Of a DNA stretch of 32,374 nt, positions 8,116 through 16,502 are shown piece after piece. Position numbers and translations under genes: made by a program. The notes beneath the pieces are model-generated. The model was not told the DNA's origin. It saw only the letters and a program-made list of their open reading frames with translations, and made no database searches. The stretch's first letter is position 1; each line of letters begins with the position of its first letter. The stretch is from Gloeomargaritaceae cyanobacterium C42_A2020_066 (GTDB lineage: Bacteria; Cyanobacteriota; Cyanobacteriia; Gloeomargaritales; Gloeomargaritaceae), in assembly GCA_015272465.1 (NCBI GenBank), contig JACYLR010000159.1, positions 1-32,374 on the forward strand. The letters run 5' to 3'.

Positions 8116-8580
8116 CTAGTTAAACAAGTTGCCAGAAATCCCTTGCAGCATTTCCAGGCTGAACAACAGGCCGGCCGCAAAACCGGCACCACCGCAACCA
8201 CCCAGGAGGAAACTGCTGGTGAAATCGCTCCAGCCCTGGGCCGATTGCAGGTCGTTCCCAGACCCAGCCGTCTTCTGGAACGTGACACTGCCATAGAGGG
8301 AGAGGCATACGGTCAGGATCACCACTAAACCAATCGCCGCCAGCAGGCCAGCCGCTAGAGCTAGGTCAGAATCCCGCAGGGGTCCCAGTTTGTAGAACGG
8401 CCCCAAGAGTAGGTAACCGTGGGCCATCCCCACTTCCAGACCTCGCCGGGCTGGAGACAGGTTTGCCCGATAAGCGGGTAGGTTATTGACGAGAACCATG
8501 CCCACGCCCGCACTCACGGGAGTTTCCAAGTGGCCAACGAAGGGATCACCCTTATAGGGCCGCACCATGTCTTCAGACAT
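8116..8580 (-). CDS. psaL: Photosystem I reaction centre subunit PsaL (subunit XI)
   Basis: PsaL is the subunit through which cyanobacterial photosystem I forms trimers or tetramers. The 154-residue product has MSEDMVRPYKGDPFVGHLETPV, the stretch RANLSPARRGLEVGMAHGYLL and GPFYKLGPLRDSD, then two hydrophobic segments, matching the family. ATG 8580 is preceded by GAGAGGTGA at good distance; the frame is open to a GTG at 8589. It is the third gene after psaF and psaJ, 40 bases after the psaJ stop. No psaI follows. One GGCCGGCC site (8169) lies near its 3' end. Confidence 0.95.
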   Translation of the reverse strand: MSEDMVRPYKGDPFVGHLETPVSAGVGMVLVNNLPAYRANLSPARRGLEVGMAHGYLLLGPFYKLGPLRDSDLALAAGLLAAIGLVVILTVCLSLYGSVTFQKTAGSGNDLQSAQGWSDFTSSFLLGGCGGAGFAAGLLFSLEMLQGISGNLFN

Positions 8581-8620
8581 AGAAATCACCTCTCAAACGG
8601 ATAGGGAACACACCACTGAC

Positions 8621-8746
8621 CTAGAAGGGCAATGCCAGTGCGTCGGGATAAAACCGGTTGAATTCAATCAAAATACCGGCGGTGATGAACATCCAAATGG
8701 TCAGTACCACTGGAGCCAGGGACAGGTACTTTTTGAAGTCTTGCAT
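8621..8746 (-). CDS. psaJ: Photosystem I reaction centre subunit PsaJ (subunit IX)
   Basis: A 41-residue single-helix photosystem I subunit that sits next to PsaF. Translating the minus strand from ATG 8746 gives [20 protein letters not shown], then [21 protein letters not shown] and a stop. The MQDFxKYLSxAPV start and the [15 protein letters not shown] segment are the family signature. It stands 18 bases after the psaF stop and 40 before psaL, so it is the middle gene of one operon. It is shorter than most gene-finding cut-offs and could be missed by automated annotation. Confidence 0.95.
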   Translation of the reverse strand: MQDFKKYLSLAPVVLTIWMFITAGILIEFNRFYPDALALPF

Positions 8747-8764
8747 GGGGAAACCTTCTGGGGA

Positions 8765-9319
8765 TTAGCGGGGCGACACCGTAACTTCACTGTCGGGGGC
8801 AACGAGCTTCCCGGTGCTGAACTCCTGGAAGGCGGCTAGGGGCCAAGCGACAGCACTGATGTAGCACTGCACGGCCAAGGGCACATCAATGATGATTTCT
8901 TTTTCGGTCGGGTCTTTTTCTTTGCGAATCGCAATCAGATACGACCGGCCGGCCCAGCCTATCCAACCCGCAATGTACAGGAATAGAACGCCGGGGAGGG
9001 TGAATTCTGCCGCATGGTTCCAGCGACCATCCGCTATCAGGTGGGGCAACCCGTCACTACCACACAGCAGACCCTGGCTGGCATAGCGGTCAAAGCGAGC
9101 CTTGGTCTGGGCGATCCGACTTTGCACCGCAACGGCTTGGGGGCTGCCAGCCGGGTATAGGGCCAAGCGGGCCTCCTGCTGGGCCACCGCATTGTTCAGG
9201 CGTTGTTGAAAGGCCGCGGAATCGCCACAGGGGGTTAGCCCTGCAACATCAGCGGTTGCCGGGCCGGCCGCGGTGAACCACAGCACTAGGGCCAGGGCAA
9301 GGCCGAGTATTCTTGCCAT
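8765..9319 (-). CDS. psaF: Photosystem I reaction centre subunit PsaF (subunit III)
   Basis: Lumen-exposed photosystem I subunit involved in docking plastocyanin or cytochrome c6 in algae and plants. The precursor has a signal peptide ([23 protein letters not shown], cleavage probably before DVAGLTPC), the lumenal part with Cys in [13 protein letters not shown] and [21 protein letters not shown], then a transmembrane helix [20 protein letters not shown] and a second hydrophobic segment. It has 184 residues. ATG 9319 has AGGA about 9 bases upstream; the frame is open to 9340. It is the first gene of psaF-psaJ-psaL, divergent from the TPR gene, with the promoter expected in 9320-9521. Confidence 0.95.
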   Translation of the reverse strand: MARILGLALALVLWFTAAGPATADVAGLTPCGDSAAFQQRLNNAVAQQEARLALYPAGSPQAVAVQSRIAQTKARFDRYASQGLLCGSDGLPHLIADGRWNHAAEFTLPGVLFLYIAGWIGWAGRSYLIAIRKEKDPTEKEIIIDVPLAVQCYISAVAWPLAAFQEFSTGKLVAPDSEVTVSPR

Positions 9320-9521
9320 AGGTGTTCGTCCTCTTGTCACAGCACAGTATCCTAAGCACAGACTCAGCCCTGGGCATCCTCCACAGGGGATCGGGTTAGG
9401 ATCCCATCCTGGGGGCCACCGTCCGGGCTACTGGGGATGCCGAGTGGCCCCCAATTGTCAGGCCAAACTATACCACAGGGGTGTGACGCCCCTCGGCTGC
9501 CCTGCAATCTTCTGTAAAGTT

Positions 9522-10307
9522 ATGAATCTCTGGGTAAAGGGCTATTGCCAAGGGATCCTCGCTCTGGGGCTGGGGATGCTGCTGGCCAGTTGTCAAACAC
9601 CGACCCGCCCCCAGCCGCGAGCTGAGGTCAAAACCCAAGTTGAACGTCTCCATCAGCGGGCTTTGGTGCGGGTTCAGCAGCGGGACTACCGGAAAGCATT
9701 GGAGGATTGGACCGAAGCGCTGCGCCTGTGGCCGGAGGGGATCAATTTCTACTACAACCGGGCCTGGGTGCAGATGCAATTGGCCAACTATGCCGCGGCC
9801 CTTGAGGATTTGAACCGCGCCATTGCTCTAGATCCAACTTCGGCGCCAGCCTTCAATCAACGGGGGATTGTCCATGCCCAGTTGGGGAAACCGGGGGCAG
9901 CACGGGCGGACTGGGATGAGGCGCTGCGCCTTGACCCTAAGTTGGTAGAAGCCTACGTGAATCGTGGGGCTGCCACCAGTTTGGCTGGGGATCACCAGCG
10001 TGCCCTGGCGGATTTGAACCGTGCCCTTGCCCTCGATCCGGAGTCGGGGGCAGCCTTGCAGCAGAAGGGGCGGGTCTTGGTGCGCCTCCAGGATTACCGG
10101 CCGGCCGTGAGCCTATTCACCCAGGCCATCCGTCTGACACCCACAGAACCGGCCCTGTATGCGGATCGGGGCCGGGCCTACCGAGCTTTGGGGCGGGTTC
10201 AAGATGCCCGCGCTGACCTGGATCAGGCCGCCCAGCTTTACCAGGCTCAGAAAAATCAGGCGGCCTACGATCAAATCCAGGCCGAGTTAAAGGCCCTGTC
10301 CTCCTGA
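9522..10307 (+). CDS. TPR-repeat lipoprotein
   Basis: A 261-residue protein beginning [20 protein letters not shown] followed by LASCQT, a lipoprotein signal with lipobox LLASC. It then carries about six tetratricopeptide repeats: [100 protein letters not shown] and [23 protein letters not shown] modules bind other proteins; no partner can be named. I chose ATG 9522 because it places the lipobox correctly, though its ribosome site is weak; the frame is open back to 9273. tsaD begins 14 bases after its stop, so they are likely co-transcribed. Confidence 0.85.
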   Translation: MNLWVKGYCQGILALGLGMLLASCQTPTRPQPRAEVKTQVERLHQRALVRVQQRDYRKALEDWTEALRLWPEGINFYYNRAWVQMQLANYAAALEDLNRAIALDPTSAPAFNQRGIVHAQLGKPGAARADWDEALRLDPKLVEAYVNRGAATSLAGDHQRALADLNRALALDPESGAALQQKGRVLVRLQDYRPAVSLFTQAIRLTPTEPALYADRGRAYRALGRVQDARADLDQAAQLYQAQKNQAAYDQIQAELKALSS

Positions 10308-10321
10308 ATGCGGGGGTTTCC

Positions 10322-11359
10322 GTGGCGACTGTCCTAGCAATTGAAACCAGTTGTGATGAGACCTCCGTGGCGCTGGTGGAGGAACGGCGCGTGTTGGCCC
10401 AAACCACAGCCTCCCAGGTGCGGGATCACGCCATCTACGGAGGTGTGGTGCCGGAAGTAGCCTCCCGCCGCCATCTGGAAACCCTCAATCCCACCCTAGC
10501 GGTGGTGCTGGAAGCGGCCGGCCGGCCGTGGTCAGCCATCGATGCCGTGGCGGCGACCTGCGCGCCGGGCCTAGTGGGGGCGCTGTGGATGGGCCTCACC
10601 TGTGCCAAGACCCTGGCTCTGGTTCACCGCAAGCCCCTGATTGGGGTACATCATTTGGAGGGCCATGTCTGCGCGGCCTACCTGACGGAGCAGGATCTGG
10701 CCCCCCCCTTTCTCTGTCTGCTGGTGTCGGGCGGCCACACCAGCCTGATTGGGGTGGAGGCCCTTGGTCAGTATCAGATCCTCGGGCAGACGCGGGATGA
10801 CGCGGCTGGGGAAGCCTACGATAAGGTGGCCCGCTTGCTGGGCTTGGGCTATCCCGGGGGGCCGGTGTTGGATCGCTTGGCGCAGCAGGGCAATCCCCAA
10901 GCCTTTCCACTGCCTGAGGGTCAGATTTCCCTGTCAGGGGGCGGCTATCACCCCTATGACATGAGTTTCAGTGGCCTGAAAACGGCGGTACTGCGGCTGG
11001 TGCAACGCCTGACAAGCCAGGGAGACCTGCCCATTGCTGACTTGGCTGCCAGTTTCCAAGCCACGGTGATCCAAGCCCTCAGTCGGCGCGCCCTGGCCTG
11101 CGCGCAGGATCACGGTTATTCGACGATCGTAGTGGGGGGTGGGGTGGCGGCCAATCGGGGTCTGCGCCATCACCTCCAGTCTGAAGGGGCGCGCCGGGGG
11201 CTTCGGGTGATTTTCCCGCCTTTGGCCTACTGCACCGACAATGCGGCCATGATTGGGTGTGCAGCGGCCGGCCGGCTGGCCCTAGGGCAAACCTCGGCTC
11301 TCACCCTGGAAGCCCAGTCACGGCTGCCCCTGACGGCTGCTGACCAGCTTTACGTGTAG
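10322..11359 (+). CDS. tsaD: tRNA N6-threonylcarbamoyladenosine transferase TsaD
   Basis: Transfers threonylcarbamoyl to A37 of ANN-decoding tRNAs. The 345 residues show the ASKHA fold motifs: [13 protein letters not shown] (8-20), metal-binding His111 and His115 in [16 protein letters not shown] (134-142), [13 protein letters not shown], and the metal Asp in [10 protein letters not shown] near the C-terminus. Start GTG 10322 gives [14 protein letters not shown], exactly the family N-terminus. It is convergent with rbfA. A double GGCCGGCC (10516) encodes AAGRP within the gene and another site stands directly after the stop (11361). Confidence 0.97.
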   Translation: MATVLAIETSCDETSVALVEERRVLAQTTASQVRDHAIYGGVVPEVASRRHLETLNPTLAVVLEAAGRPWSAIDAVAATCAPGLVGALWMGLTCAKTLALVHRKPLIGVHHLEGHVCAAYLTEQDLAPPFLCLLVSGGHTSLIGVEALGQYQILGQTRDDAAGEAYDKVARLLGLGYPGGPVLDRLAQQGNPQAFPLPEGQISLSGGGYHPYDMSFSGLKTAVLRLVQRLTSQGDLPIADLAASFQATVIQALSRRALACAQDHGYSTIVVGGGVAANRGLRHHLQSEGARRGLRVIFPPLAYCTDNAAMIGCAAAGRLALGQTSALTLEAQSRLPLTAADQLYV

Positions 11360-11374
11360 CGGCCGGCCGGGAAT

Positions 11375-11782
11375 CTACTCGTCCGTAGCTCCTGGGACAT
11401 CGGCAACCTCCGACGCTGGGTCGGCCGGCCGGCGCTGGGTGACCTGGTTGATCAGGGCGAGGATACGACTGCCGCGAGCCAGAGAGTCATCCCGGCAAAA
11501 CAGCACCTCCGGAGTACGCCGTAGCCGAATCCGCTGGCCCAACTCCGAGCGCACATAACCCGTGGCCGCCTGAAGACCACTCATAGTCGTGGCTTGGGCA
11601 TCATCCGTTCCGTAAATGCTGACAAAAATCTTGGCGTGTTGCAGGTCAGCGGAAACCTCGACGTCCGTCACGCTTACCATACCGGCCCCCACCCGGTCGT
11701 CCTTGATGCCCCGCACCAGCAGATCACTCACCTCTCGCTTAATCAGCGCCGCCACACGCTCCACCCGGCGTCCGGTTGCCAT
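11375..11782 (-). CDS. rbfA: Ribosome-binding factor A
   Basis: Assists late 30S maturation by binding near the 5' helix of 16S rRNA. The 135-residue protein has the family N-terminus [20 protein letters not shown], the KH-like core [23 protein letters not shown] and [21 protein letters not shown]. Start ATG 11782 is clear. It lies 40 bases downstream of thf1 on the same strand, so thf1-rbfA may form an operon. The C-terminal tail ([16 protein letters not shown]) is acidic and variable, as often seen. Confidence 0.93.
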   Translation of the reverse strand: MATGRRVERVAALIKREVSDLLVRGIKDDRVGAGMVSVTDVEVSADLQHAKIFVSIYGTDDAQATTMSGLQAATGYVRSELGQRIRLRRTPEVLFCRDDSLARGSRILALINQVTQRRPADPASEVADVPGATDE

Positions 11783-11822
11783 GACACCTGAACCTCATCG
11801 GAAGTTACGAACATTGCGTGAG

Positions 11823-12539
11823 TCAGGAGTTTGACCCAGAAGGGGCCTCCGCCACATCAGACGGGTTCTCCATGACACCCACGGGGGATTTACGACCCGC
11901 TTTGAGCACATCCTCTAGGACAGCCCGCGCCTGTACGAGACGCTCCAGATTACTGCGGTACAGATCCAGGTCACGCTGCACCCGCTCCTCCGACAGATGT
12001 AGGGCTGAGCACAACCGCTTCAGGGTCTGAAGGCGGGTTTCAACTTCGGCCAGGAAGCGACTATCAACCCATTCCAGAATCGTCACTAGGCCGGCGGCAA
12101 AGAGACGGCTGTACTTGAAGTGAGGCTGGTCTGCCAAGTGTTGGAATTGCTGCTGGAGGGGATCGGTGGTGTCAAAAGGCACGCCTTCCTCTGGCTGTTC
12201 CAGCCACGCCCGCAGCCGAGGGCCACTCTCCCCCTTCACCCAGGTTTCCACCTGTTGGGCATCGGCGCGCACTTGGACAGGGTCAAGGTTCAGCGCCCGC
12301 ATCAGGCTCTCAAAAATGCCGAGTCGGCCGGCCTCGGGATAGCCCTCCATGAACCGATCAAAGGTTTGAACAACCCCTAGGGCATAGATCAGGTCGTAGC
12401 GAAACCGGTTATTGACGTGCAGCAGATGCATTTCTACCAGCAACTCCTCCACCACCCGCTGGTAAATGGAATGGATGGGGCGCGCGTAGCTGCGATAGAA
12501 GGCGCGCTTGGTGTCAGAAACGGTGGGGAGATTAGTCAC
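11823..12539 (-). CDS. thf1: Thylakoid formation protein Thf1 (Psb29)
   Basis: Thf1/Psb29 associates with photosystem II and with thylakoid FtsH proteases and is needed for normal thylakoid formation and photosystem II repair. The 238-residue product matches the family from its start: LPTVSDTKRAFYRSYARPIHSIYQRVVEELLVEMHLL, then FRYDLIYALGVVQTFDRFMEGYPE, with a helical, coiled-coil-prone C-terminal third (QTLKRLCSALHLSEERVQRDLDLYRSNLERL). Start ATG 12539. It is divergent from the Dabb gene; the roughly 115-base gap contains a GGCCGGCC site (12588). Confidence 0.93.
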   Translation of the reverse strand: MTNLPTVSDTKRAFYRSYARPIHSIYQRVVEELLVEMHLLHVNNRFRYDLIYALGVVQTFDRFMEGYPEAGRLGIFESLMRALNLDPVQVRADAQQVETWVKGESGPRLRAWLEQPEEGVPFDTTDPLQQQFQHLADQPHFKYSRLFAAGLVTILEWVDSRFLAEVETRLQTLKRLCSALHLSEERVQRDLDLYRSNLERLVQARAVLEDVLKAGRKSPVGVMENPSDVAEAPSGSNS

Positions 12540-12654
12540 AGGGGGCAGGACGGGTCAGCAAGGGCACTGGTTTCCATTGTCCCCCCCGGCCGGCCGGTTT
12601 GCCAACACCATGCCCCTACAATGAGTGGGGCGCCAGGGGAAAAATGGCCTTGTC

Positions 12655-12945
12655 ATGATTAAGCACGTTGTCTTTTTTAAGTTCAAAGCCGAAGTGGGGC
12701 GGGATGCGCGGGACACCGTCCTGGCAGAACTTCAGGATTTGCCCGGCCAGATTGAAGCGATCCGCAGTTTTGAGGTGGGGCTGGATGTGCTGCACTCGCC
12801 GCGCTCCTGGGATGCGGTGTTGATTGGCACCTACAACAGCCTTCAGGATCTTGAAACCTACATGCAGCATCCTGCCCATCGCCCGGTGGCGGAGCAGTTG
12901 CGAAATCTCTGTGAGGCTATCGCGACGGTGGACTACGAAACCTAG
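12655..12945 (+). CDS. Dabb (stress-responsive alpha/beta barrel) domain protein
   Basis: A 96-residue protein: MIKHVVFFKFKAEVGRDARD, then FEVGLDVLHSPRSWDAVLIGTYNSLQDLETYMQHPAHRPVAEQLR, the typical Dabb dimeric alpha-beta barrel (PF07876). Functions in this family vary (stress proteins, polyketide cyclases) and none can be assigned here. ATG 12655 fits the family N-terminus; the frame is open to 12625 but the added residues are not family-like. A hairpin with a T run follows the stop directly. Confidence 0.85.
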   Translation: MIKHVVFFKFKAEVGRDARDTVLAELQDLPGQIEAIRSFEVGLDVLHSPRSWDAVLIGTYNSLQDLETYMQHPAHRPVAEQLRNLCEAIATVDYET

Positions 12946-12966
12946 GGCTGCCATCCGCAGCCTTTT
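12946..12966 (+). terminator. Intrinsic terminator after the Dabb gene
   Basis: GGCTGC (12946-12951), loop CATCC and GCAGCC (12957-12962) form a perfect 6-bp stem followed by TTTT. It starts immediately at the stop codon of the Dabb gene. Confidence 0.55.
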
Positions 12967-13227
12967 GGGCACTTCTTTTTTTTTGGGGCAGGCCACTGCC
13001 AGTGTCTGGACACCTCTGCATGGGCCACCCAAGAAGCTTTTTTCAGCAGGGAGCATCAGCCCAGGCTGGGGGTGCCTGTCCGTAGGAGAGTCTGGGCAAC
13101 AGGAACAATCAAGGGGCTAGAGTCAAGACCCGCATTATGAGCCATCGGGACTGGTTACTTCCCAGCCGGGGCGTTCTCTTAGCGGCATTCCCTGACCGCC
13201 CGGCCCCTACGAGAACTCAAGAACGCA
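12967..13227. other. Intergenic stretch without a recognised gene
   Basis: Between the Dabb gene and the peroxiredoxin gene (both ending here, convergent) are about 340 bases. Apart from the two terminator-like hairpins at its ends I see no conserved protein, tRNA or riboswitch. An A/T homopolymer (TTTTTTTTT at about 12976) and AAGAAGCTTTTTT near 13030 are the only low-complexity spots. Confidence 0.5.
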
Positions 13228-13248
13228 AAGGCCCCGGCCGGCCGGGGC
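13228..13248 (-). terminator. Terminator-like hairpin containing GGCCGGCC, after the peroxiredoxin gene
   Basis: The 18-base perfect palindrome GCCCCGGCCGGCCGGGGC (13231-13248) lies about 40 bases beyond the peroxiredoxin stop. Read on the minus strand it is followed by CTTTG, a short T run. It could act as a terminator for that gene; the GGCCGGCC word forms its centre. Confidence 0.4.
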
Positions 13249-13289
13249 TTACGCTGCCAAGGTTCTAGACCTATCTGTGCGGATAGTCC

Positions 13290-13949
13290 CTAAAGATCCT
13301 TTTTCACCAGGTAGAAGTCAATCTTTTCGGGGTAGTCTCCGGTCTGGCGCTGTTTCACTTCCTCAATGGTTTTCGGCGGGGGCACAATCACCCGCTCCCC
13401 CTTTTGCCAGTTGGCCGGTGTTGCCACCTTGTGTTCCCGGCTCGTTTGTAGGGAATCCAATAACCGTACCAGTTCAACTAGGTTGCGGCCGTTGGTGAGG
13501 GGATAGTAGATCAGCGCCTGGATGACGCCTTCGGGGTCAATAAAAAACACAGCCCGTACCGTGGCGGTAGAACTCGCCCCCGGATGCACCATGCCGTACA
13601 GACCGGCCACCTTCATGTCCAGGTCGGCAATGATCGGGAAGGGAATCTCGACACCGAAGTTCTGGCGCATGTTTTCCACCCAGGCCACATGGGCATGGAT
13701 GCTATCAATGCTGAGGCCCAGCAGTTTGGCGCCCCGGGCTTCAAACTCTGCGTTCAGTTGGGCCAGGCCCACCATTTCCGTGGTGCAGACCGGCGTGAAG
13801 TCGGCGGGGTGAGAAAATAGGACAACCCAATTCCCGCGGTAGTCCGAAAGCTTTTTGACGCCGTGGGTGGTCACAACCTCAAAGTCGGGGGCCGGATCCC
13901 CGATGCGGGGAATGGGCCGCAGTTCAGGCCCGCTGGTGGCTTGCGTCAT
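13290..13949 (-). CDS. 1-Cys peroxiredoxin (Prx6 subfamily)
   Basis: Reduces hydrogen peroxide and alkyl hydroperoxides. The peroxidatic Cys55 sits in HPADFTPVCTTEM; no resolving Cys is seen elsewhere, and the long C-terminal domain (EHKVATPANWQKGERVIVPPP...) is typical of the Prx6/AhpC-1-Cys group. From ATG 13949 the product has 219 residues; GAGGA stands about 8 bases upstream. The frame is open to 13991 but adds non-family residues. It is divergent from the amidase gene, with its promoter in 13950-14129. Confidence 0.92.
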   Translation of the reverse strand: MTQATSGPELRPIPRIGDPAPDFEVVTTHGVKKLSDYRGNWVVLFSHPADFTPVCTTEMVGLAQLNAEFEARGAKLLGLSIDSIHAHVAWVENMRQNFGVEIPFPIIADLDMKVAGLYGMVHPGASSTATVRAVFFIDPEGVIQALIYYPLTNGRNLVELVRLLDSLQTSREHKVATPANWQKGERVIVPPPKTIEEVKQRQTGDYPEKIDFYLVKKDL

Positions 13950-14129
13950 GTCGATGTCCTCTATACGCTCTACAGCACGCCTTACTAGCATATCGATATC
14001 CCCGGTATCCCGACCGGATTAAAGGTATTTTTAAGACCGCGCCCGGCCGCTGGGCTTTCGTATCTCAGATGACGGCGGTCGGAGCGGGAATTTGCTATGC
14101 GGGTAGAAGGTGTGCCAGAGAGTGATGTG

Positions 14130-14912
14130 ATGCGGCGACGTCGATGGGTTTGGGTGGGCGCGGTGGTTTTCCTGTTGGTGAGTCTGATGGCAAGCCAATC
14201 CTTCAGCCTCAACCAGGAGGGAACAGTCGTGGTCTTGGAGCCAGCACCGGTCACCGACCCGGCCGGCCCTGGTTTTTGTCCCCTCCCGGCCCGGGGTCAA
14301 TCGTCAATCCCCCTCGACTTTCAGCCGCCCCAAGAGGTGCGGCCGGCTCATCCCAGTAACTATGGCCAGCGGCAAATGCTGGATGCTTTCGGCCGGCCGG
14401 TGGTACAGTCGCCAATTGTTGTCCTTCACGAAACCGTGGGTACGGCGGACAATGCCCTCAATTTGTTTGAGGTGGATCACACGGGTAATGACAACGCCCA
14501 GGTCAGTTACCACGCCATCATCCGTCTCGATGGGACGGTAGTTTACATCGTTCCGCCCACCATGAGAGCCTTTGGGGCCTCCCCGTCCCAGTTTCGGGGC
14601 CAAGCGGTACGCACTAACCCCCGTGGCTATGCCTCAGTGAATAATTTTGCCTACCACATTTCTCTGGAAACGCCAGAAGATGGCCGCAATAACGCCAATT
14701 TTCACAGTGGCTACACCGCGGCCCAGTACCAATCCCTCGTCTGGCTAGTGGCCCAAACCTGCATTCCCCTAGAGCGGATCACCACCCATAGGGCGGTCGA
14801 TACTTCGGGCAGTCGCAAGGATCCCCGCAGCTTCGACTGGGCCAGATTTAACGACGACTACCTGCGCTATCCTAAGCGGCGCACCCTCTACTTTGGCCTT
14901 GGGGAAGCCTAG
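14130..14912 (+). CDS. N-acetylmuramoyl-L-alanine amidase-like exported protein (amidase_2)
   Basis: Begins MRRRRWVWVGAVVFLLVSLM, a membrane anchor or signal peptide, followed by a Pro-rich linker and an amidase_2/PGRP-type zinc hydrolase domain: SPIVVLHETVG (first zinc His at residue 100), SYHAIIRLDGTVVYIVPP, then YHISLETPEDGRNNANFHSGYTAAQYQSLVWLV and ITTHRAVDTSGSRKDP (second zinc His in TTHR). It probably cleaves the peptide from muramic acid in the periplasm. I chose ATG 14130 because the anchor then starts the protein and GAGAG lies 7 bases upstream; ATG 14097 is also possible. The kinase-like gene follows 12 bases later. Confidence 0.87.
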   Translation: MRRRRWVWVGAVVFLLVSLMASQSFSLNQEGTVVVLEPAPVTDPAGPGFCPLPARGQSSIPLDFQPPQEVRPAHPSNYGQRQMLDAFGRPVVQSPIVVLHETVGTADNALNLFEVDHTGNDNAQVSYHAIIRLDGTVVYIVPPTMRAFGASPSQFRGQAVRTNPRGYASVNNFAYHISLETPEDGRNNANFHSGYTAAQYQSLVWLVAQTCIPLERITTHRAVDTSGSRKDPRSFDWARFNDDYLRYPKRRTLYFGLGEA

Positions 14913-14924
14913 GATGATCTACTC

Positions 14925-15812
14925 ATGACCCAACTCTGGGCGGCGATCAGTGCCCATGTGGCCGAAGTGACGGGGTGTCCCTTTGTCGGCCGGCCGGGGC
15001 GAACGGTGGGCGGCGGCAGTATTCATCAAGCCCAGGTATTGGTGGATGAGGCGGCCGGCCGCCGGGTGTTTGTCAAATTGAACCAGGCTACGGCTCTGCC
15101 TATGTTTGTTGCAGAAGCTCATGGACTGTCTGCCTTAGCTGCGACCCAGACCCTGCGTGTGCCCCAGGTGATTGGCTGGGGTGAAACGGGTGGCGTAGCC
15201 TATCTCGTTCTGGAATACCTGGACTTGGGCGGCCGGCCGGGGGCAGCTTGGGCCATCCTAGGGGAGCGTTTGGCGGCGATGCATCGTCACACCAGCTCCC
15301 AGGGCTACGGCTGGGCCGAGGGCAACTTCATTGGCAGCACGCCCCAGGTCAAGGGTTGGCAGGATAGCTGGGCCACGTTTTTTGTGGAGCAGCGTCTCGG
15401 CTACCAGGTGCGCCTAGCCCGGCGACGCGGCGGGAATTTCCCCCAGATCGATCGCCTGTTGACTGCGGTTCACAATGTGCTCAGTTTGCACCAGCCTCTC
15501 CCTTCCCTAGTTCATGGCGACTTGTGGGGTGGCAATGCTGGCTTTACCCGCGCCGGTGAACCGGTGATCTACGACCCGGCAGCGTACTACGGCGACCGGG
15601 AGGTGGACTTGGCGATGACTGAACTGTTTGGGGGCTTTGATCCGGATTTCTATTCGGGCTATCGGGCGGCTTGGCCCCTCGATGCAGGCTATTCTTTGCG
15701 CCGAGGTATCTACAATCTCTATCACGTCCTCAACCATTTCAATCTATTTGGCAGTGCCTATCAAGCCCAAGCAAATAGCCTTATTGAAGCTATCTTACGA
15801 CATACTTGCTAG
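14925..15812 (+). CDS. Fructosamine kinase family protein
   Basis: A 295-residue kinase-fold protein of the fructosamine-3-kinase family, which phosphorylates ketoamines on glycated proteins or free amines; the bacterial substrate is often a ribulosamine or erythrulosamine. Seen are GGGSIHQAQVLVDE, VFVKLN (ATP-site Lys), VLEYLDLGG, the catalytic loop VHGDLWGGNAG and the metal-binding IYDPAAYYGDREVDLAMTELFGG. Start ATG 14925 is preceded by AGGA-like sequence and follows the amidase gene by 12 bases, so they may share a transcript. Three GGCCGGCC sites lie in its first third, none in the rest. Confidence 0.9.
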   Translation: MTQLWAAISAHVAEVTGCPFVGRPGRTVGGGSIHQAQVLVDEAAGRRVFVKLNQATALPMFVAEAHGLSALAATQTLRVPQVIGWGETGGVAYLVLEYLDLGGRPGAAWAILGERLAAMHRHTSSQGYGWAEGNFIGSTPQVKGWQDSWATFFVEQRLGYQVRLARRRGGNFPQIDRLLTAVHNVLSLHQPLPSLVHGDLWGGNAGFTRAGEPVIYDPAAYYGDREVDLAMTELFGGFDPDFYSGYRAAWPLDAGYSLRRGIYNLYHVLNHFNLFGSAYQAQANSLIEAILRHTC

Positions 15813-15833
15813 TGGTTCATGGTTCATCCCGAT

Positions 15834-16489
15834 CTATTTACTTGTTGTACTACTACTAACAGGATAGCCATATTGTTCAAACCAGCCTTGGTGCTTAGCT
15901 TCAACCTCTTTCACCAAAATCGGGTCTAGACAATTGGCCCAGGATCCAGTGCCGCCATGGGTTCTATGACCTTTGTGGTAGAGATTGACTCGATGGTAGA
16001 ACTCGTTTTTGGGGCCAGGATCTTCATAGGACAGGCCATCTATTTGTCGCTCTACCTTCGACGGGTCTATATCACAGACCCCCAAGATTCCAGCCAAAGC
16101 ATCAATGACTTCTCGCTTTTCTGATAGGATGCTTTCGTAAGATATGACAAAACCTGCAACCGTCATCCATTGTTCATGCAGATTTACCAGATAGTCTGCA
16201 TCTTCAATGGATTGAGCATATCCAAACTTTCGGAAGGAACTTGCCATGACATCCCGGTATCCCTAAAGGAGTAGATAACTAGGGTAGCTTGGTCAACAAA
16301 TTTGCGATCGAATTCATGTATCTTCATGAGCAAGCTCTTTGGAATCACATACTTCCACTCTCCCCACCAGCCGCAACTAAAATCATCCTTTACTCCTTCA
16401 CAAGAAGACAGCAAAAGGCGAATGGCGTTGTAGACCCATGTACTCCCTGACCTGACCATACCTGCGGCAAGGATTAACTTGGGTTCCAT
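15834..16489 (-). pseudogene. Sulfotransferase-like gene broken by a single-base frameshift
   Basis: The first part (from ATG 16489) reads MEPKLILAAGMVRSGSTWVY, a P-loop sulfotransferase PAPS-binding motif, and runs to TLVIYSFRD. The frame then shifts: the neighbouring frame continues DVMASSFRKFGYAQSIEDADYLVNLHEQWM and ends SSSTTSK at 15834. Between the parts, near 16250, the sequence ACCGGGATG would read correctly as ACC CGG GAT with one more C. Restored, the protein would have about 218 residues. The region is visibly more AT-rich than its neighbours and has no GGCCGGCC site, in keeping with acquired DNA. A sequencing error is the alternative to a true pseudogene. Confidence 0.75.
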
Positions 16490-16502
16490 GGCAGGCTTGG
16501 GG

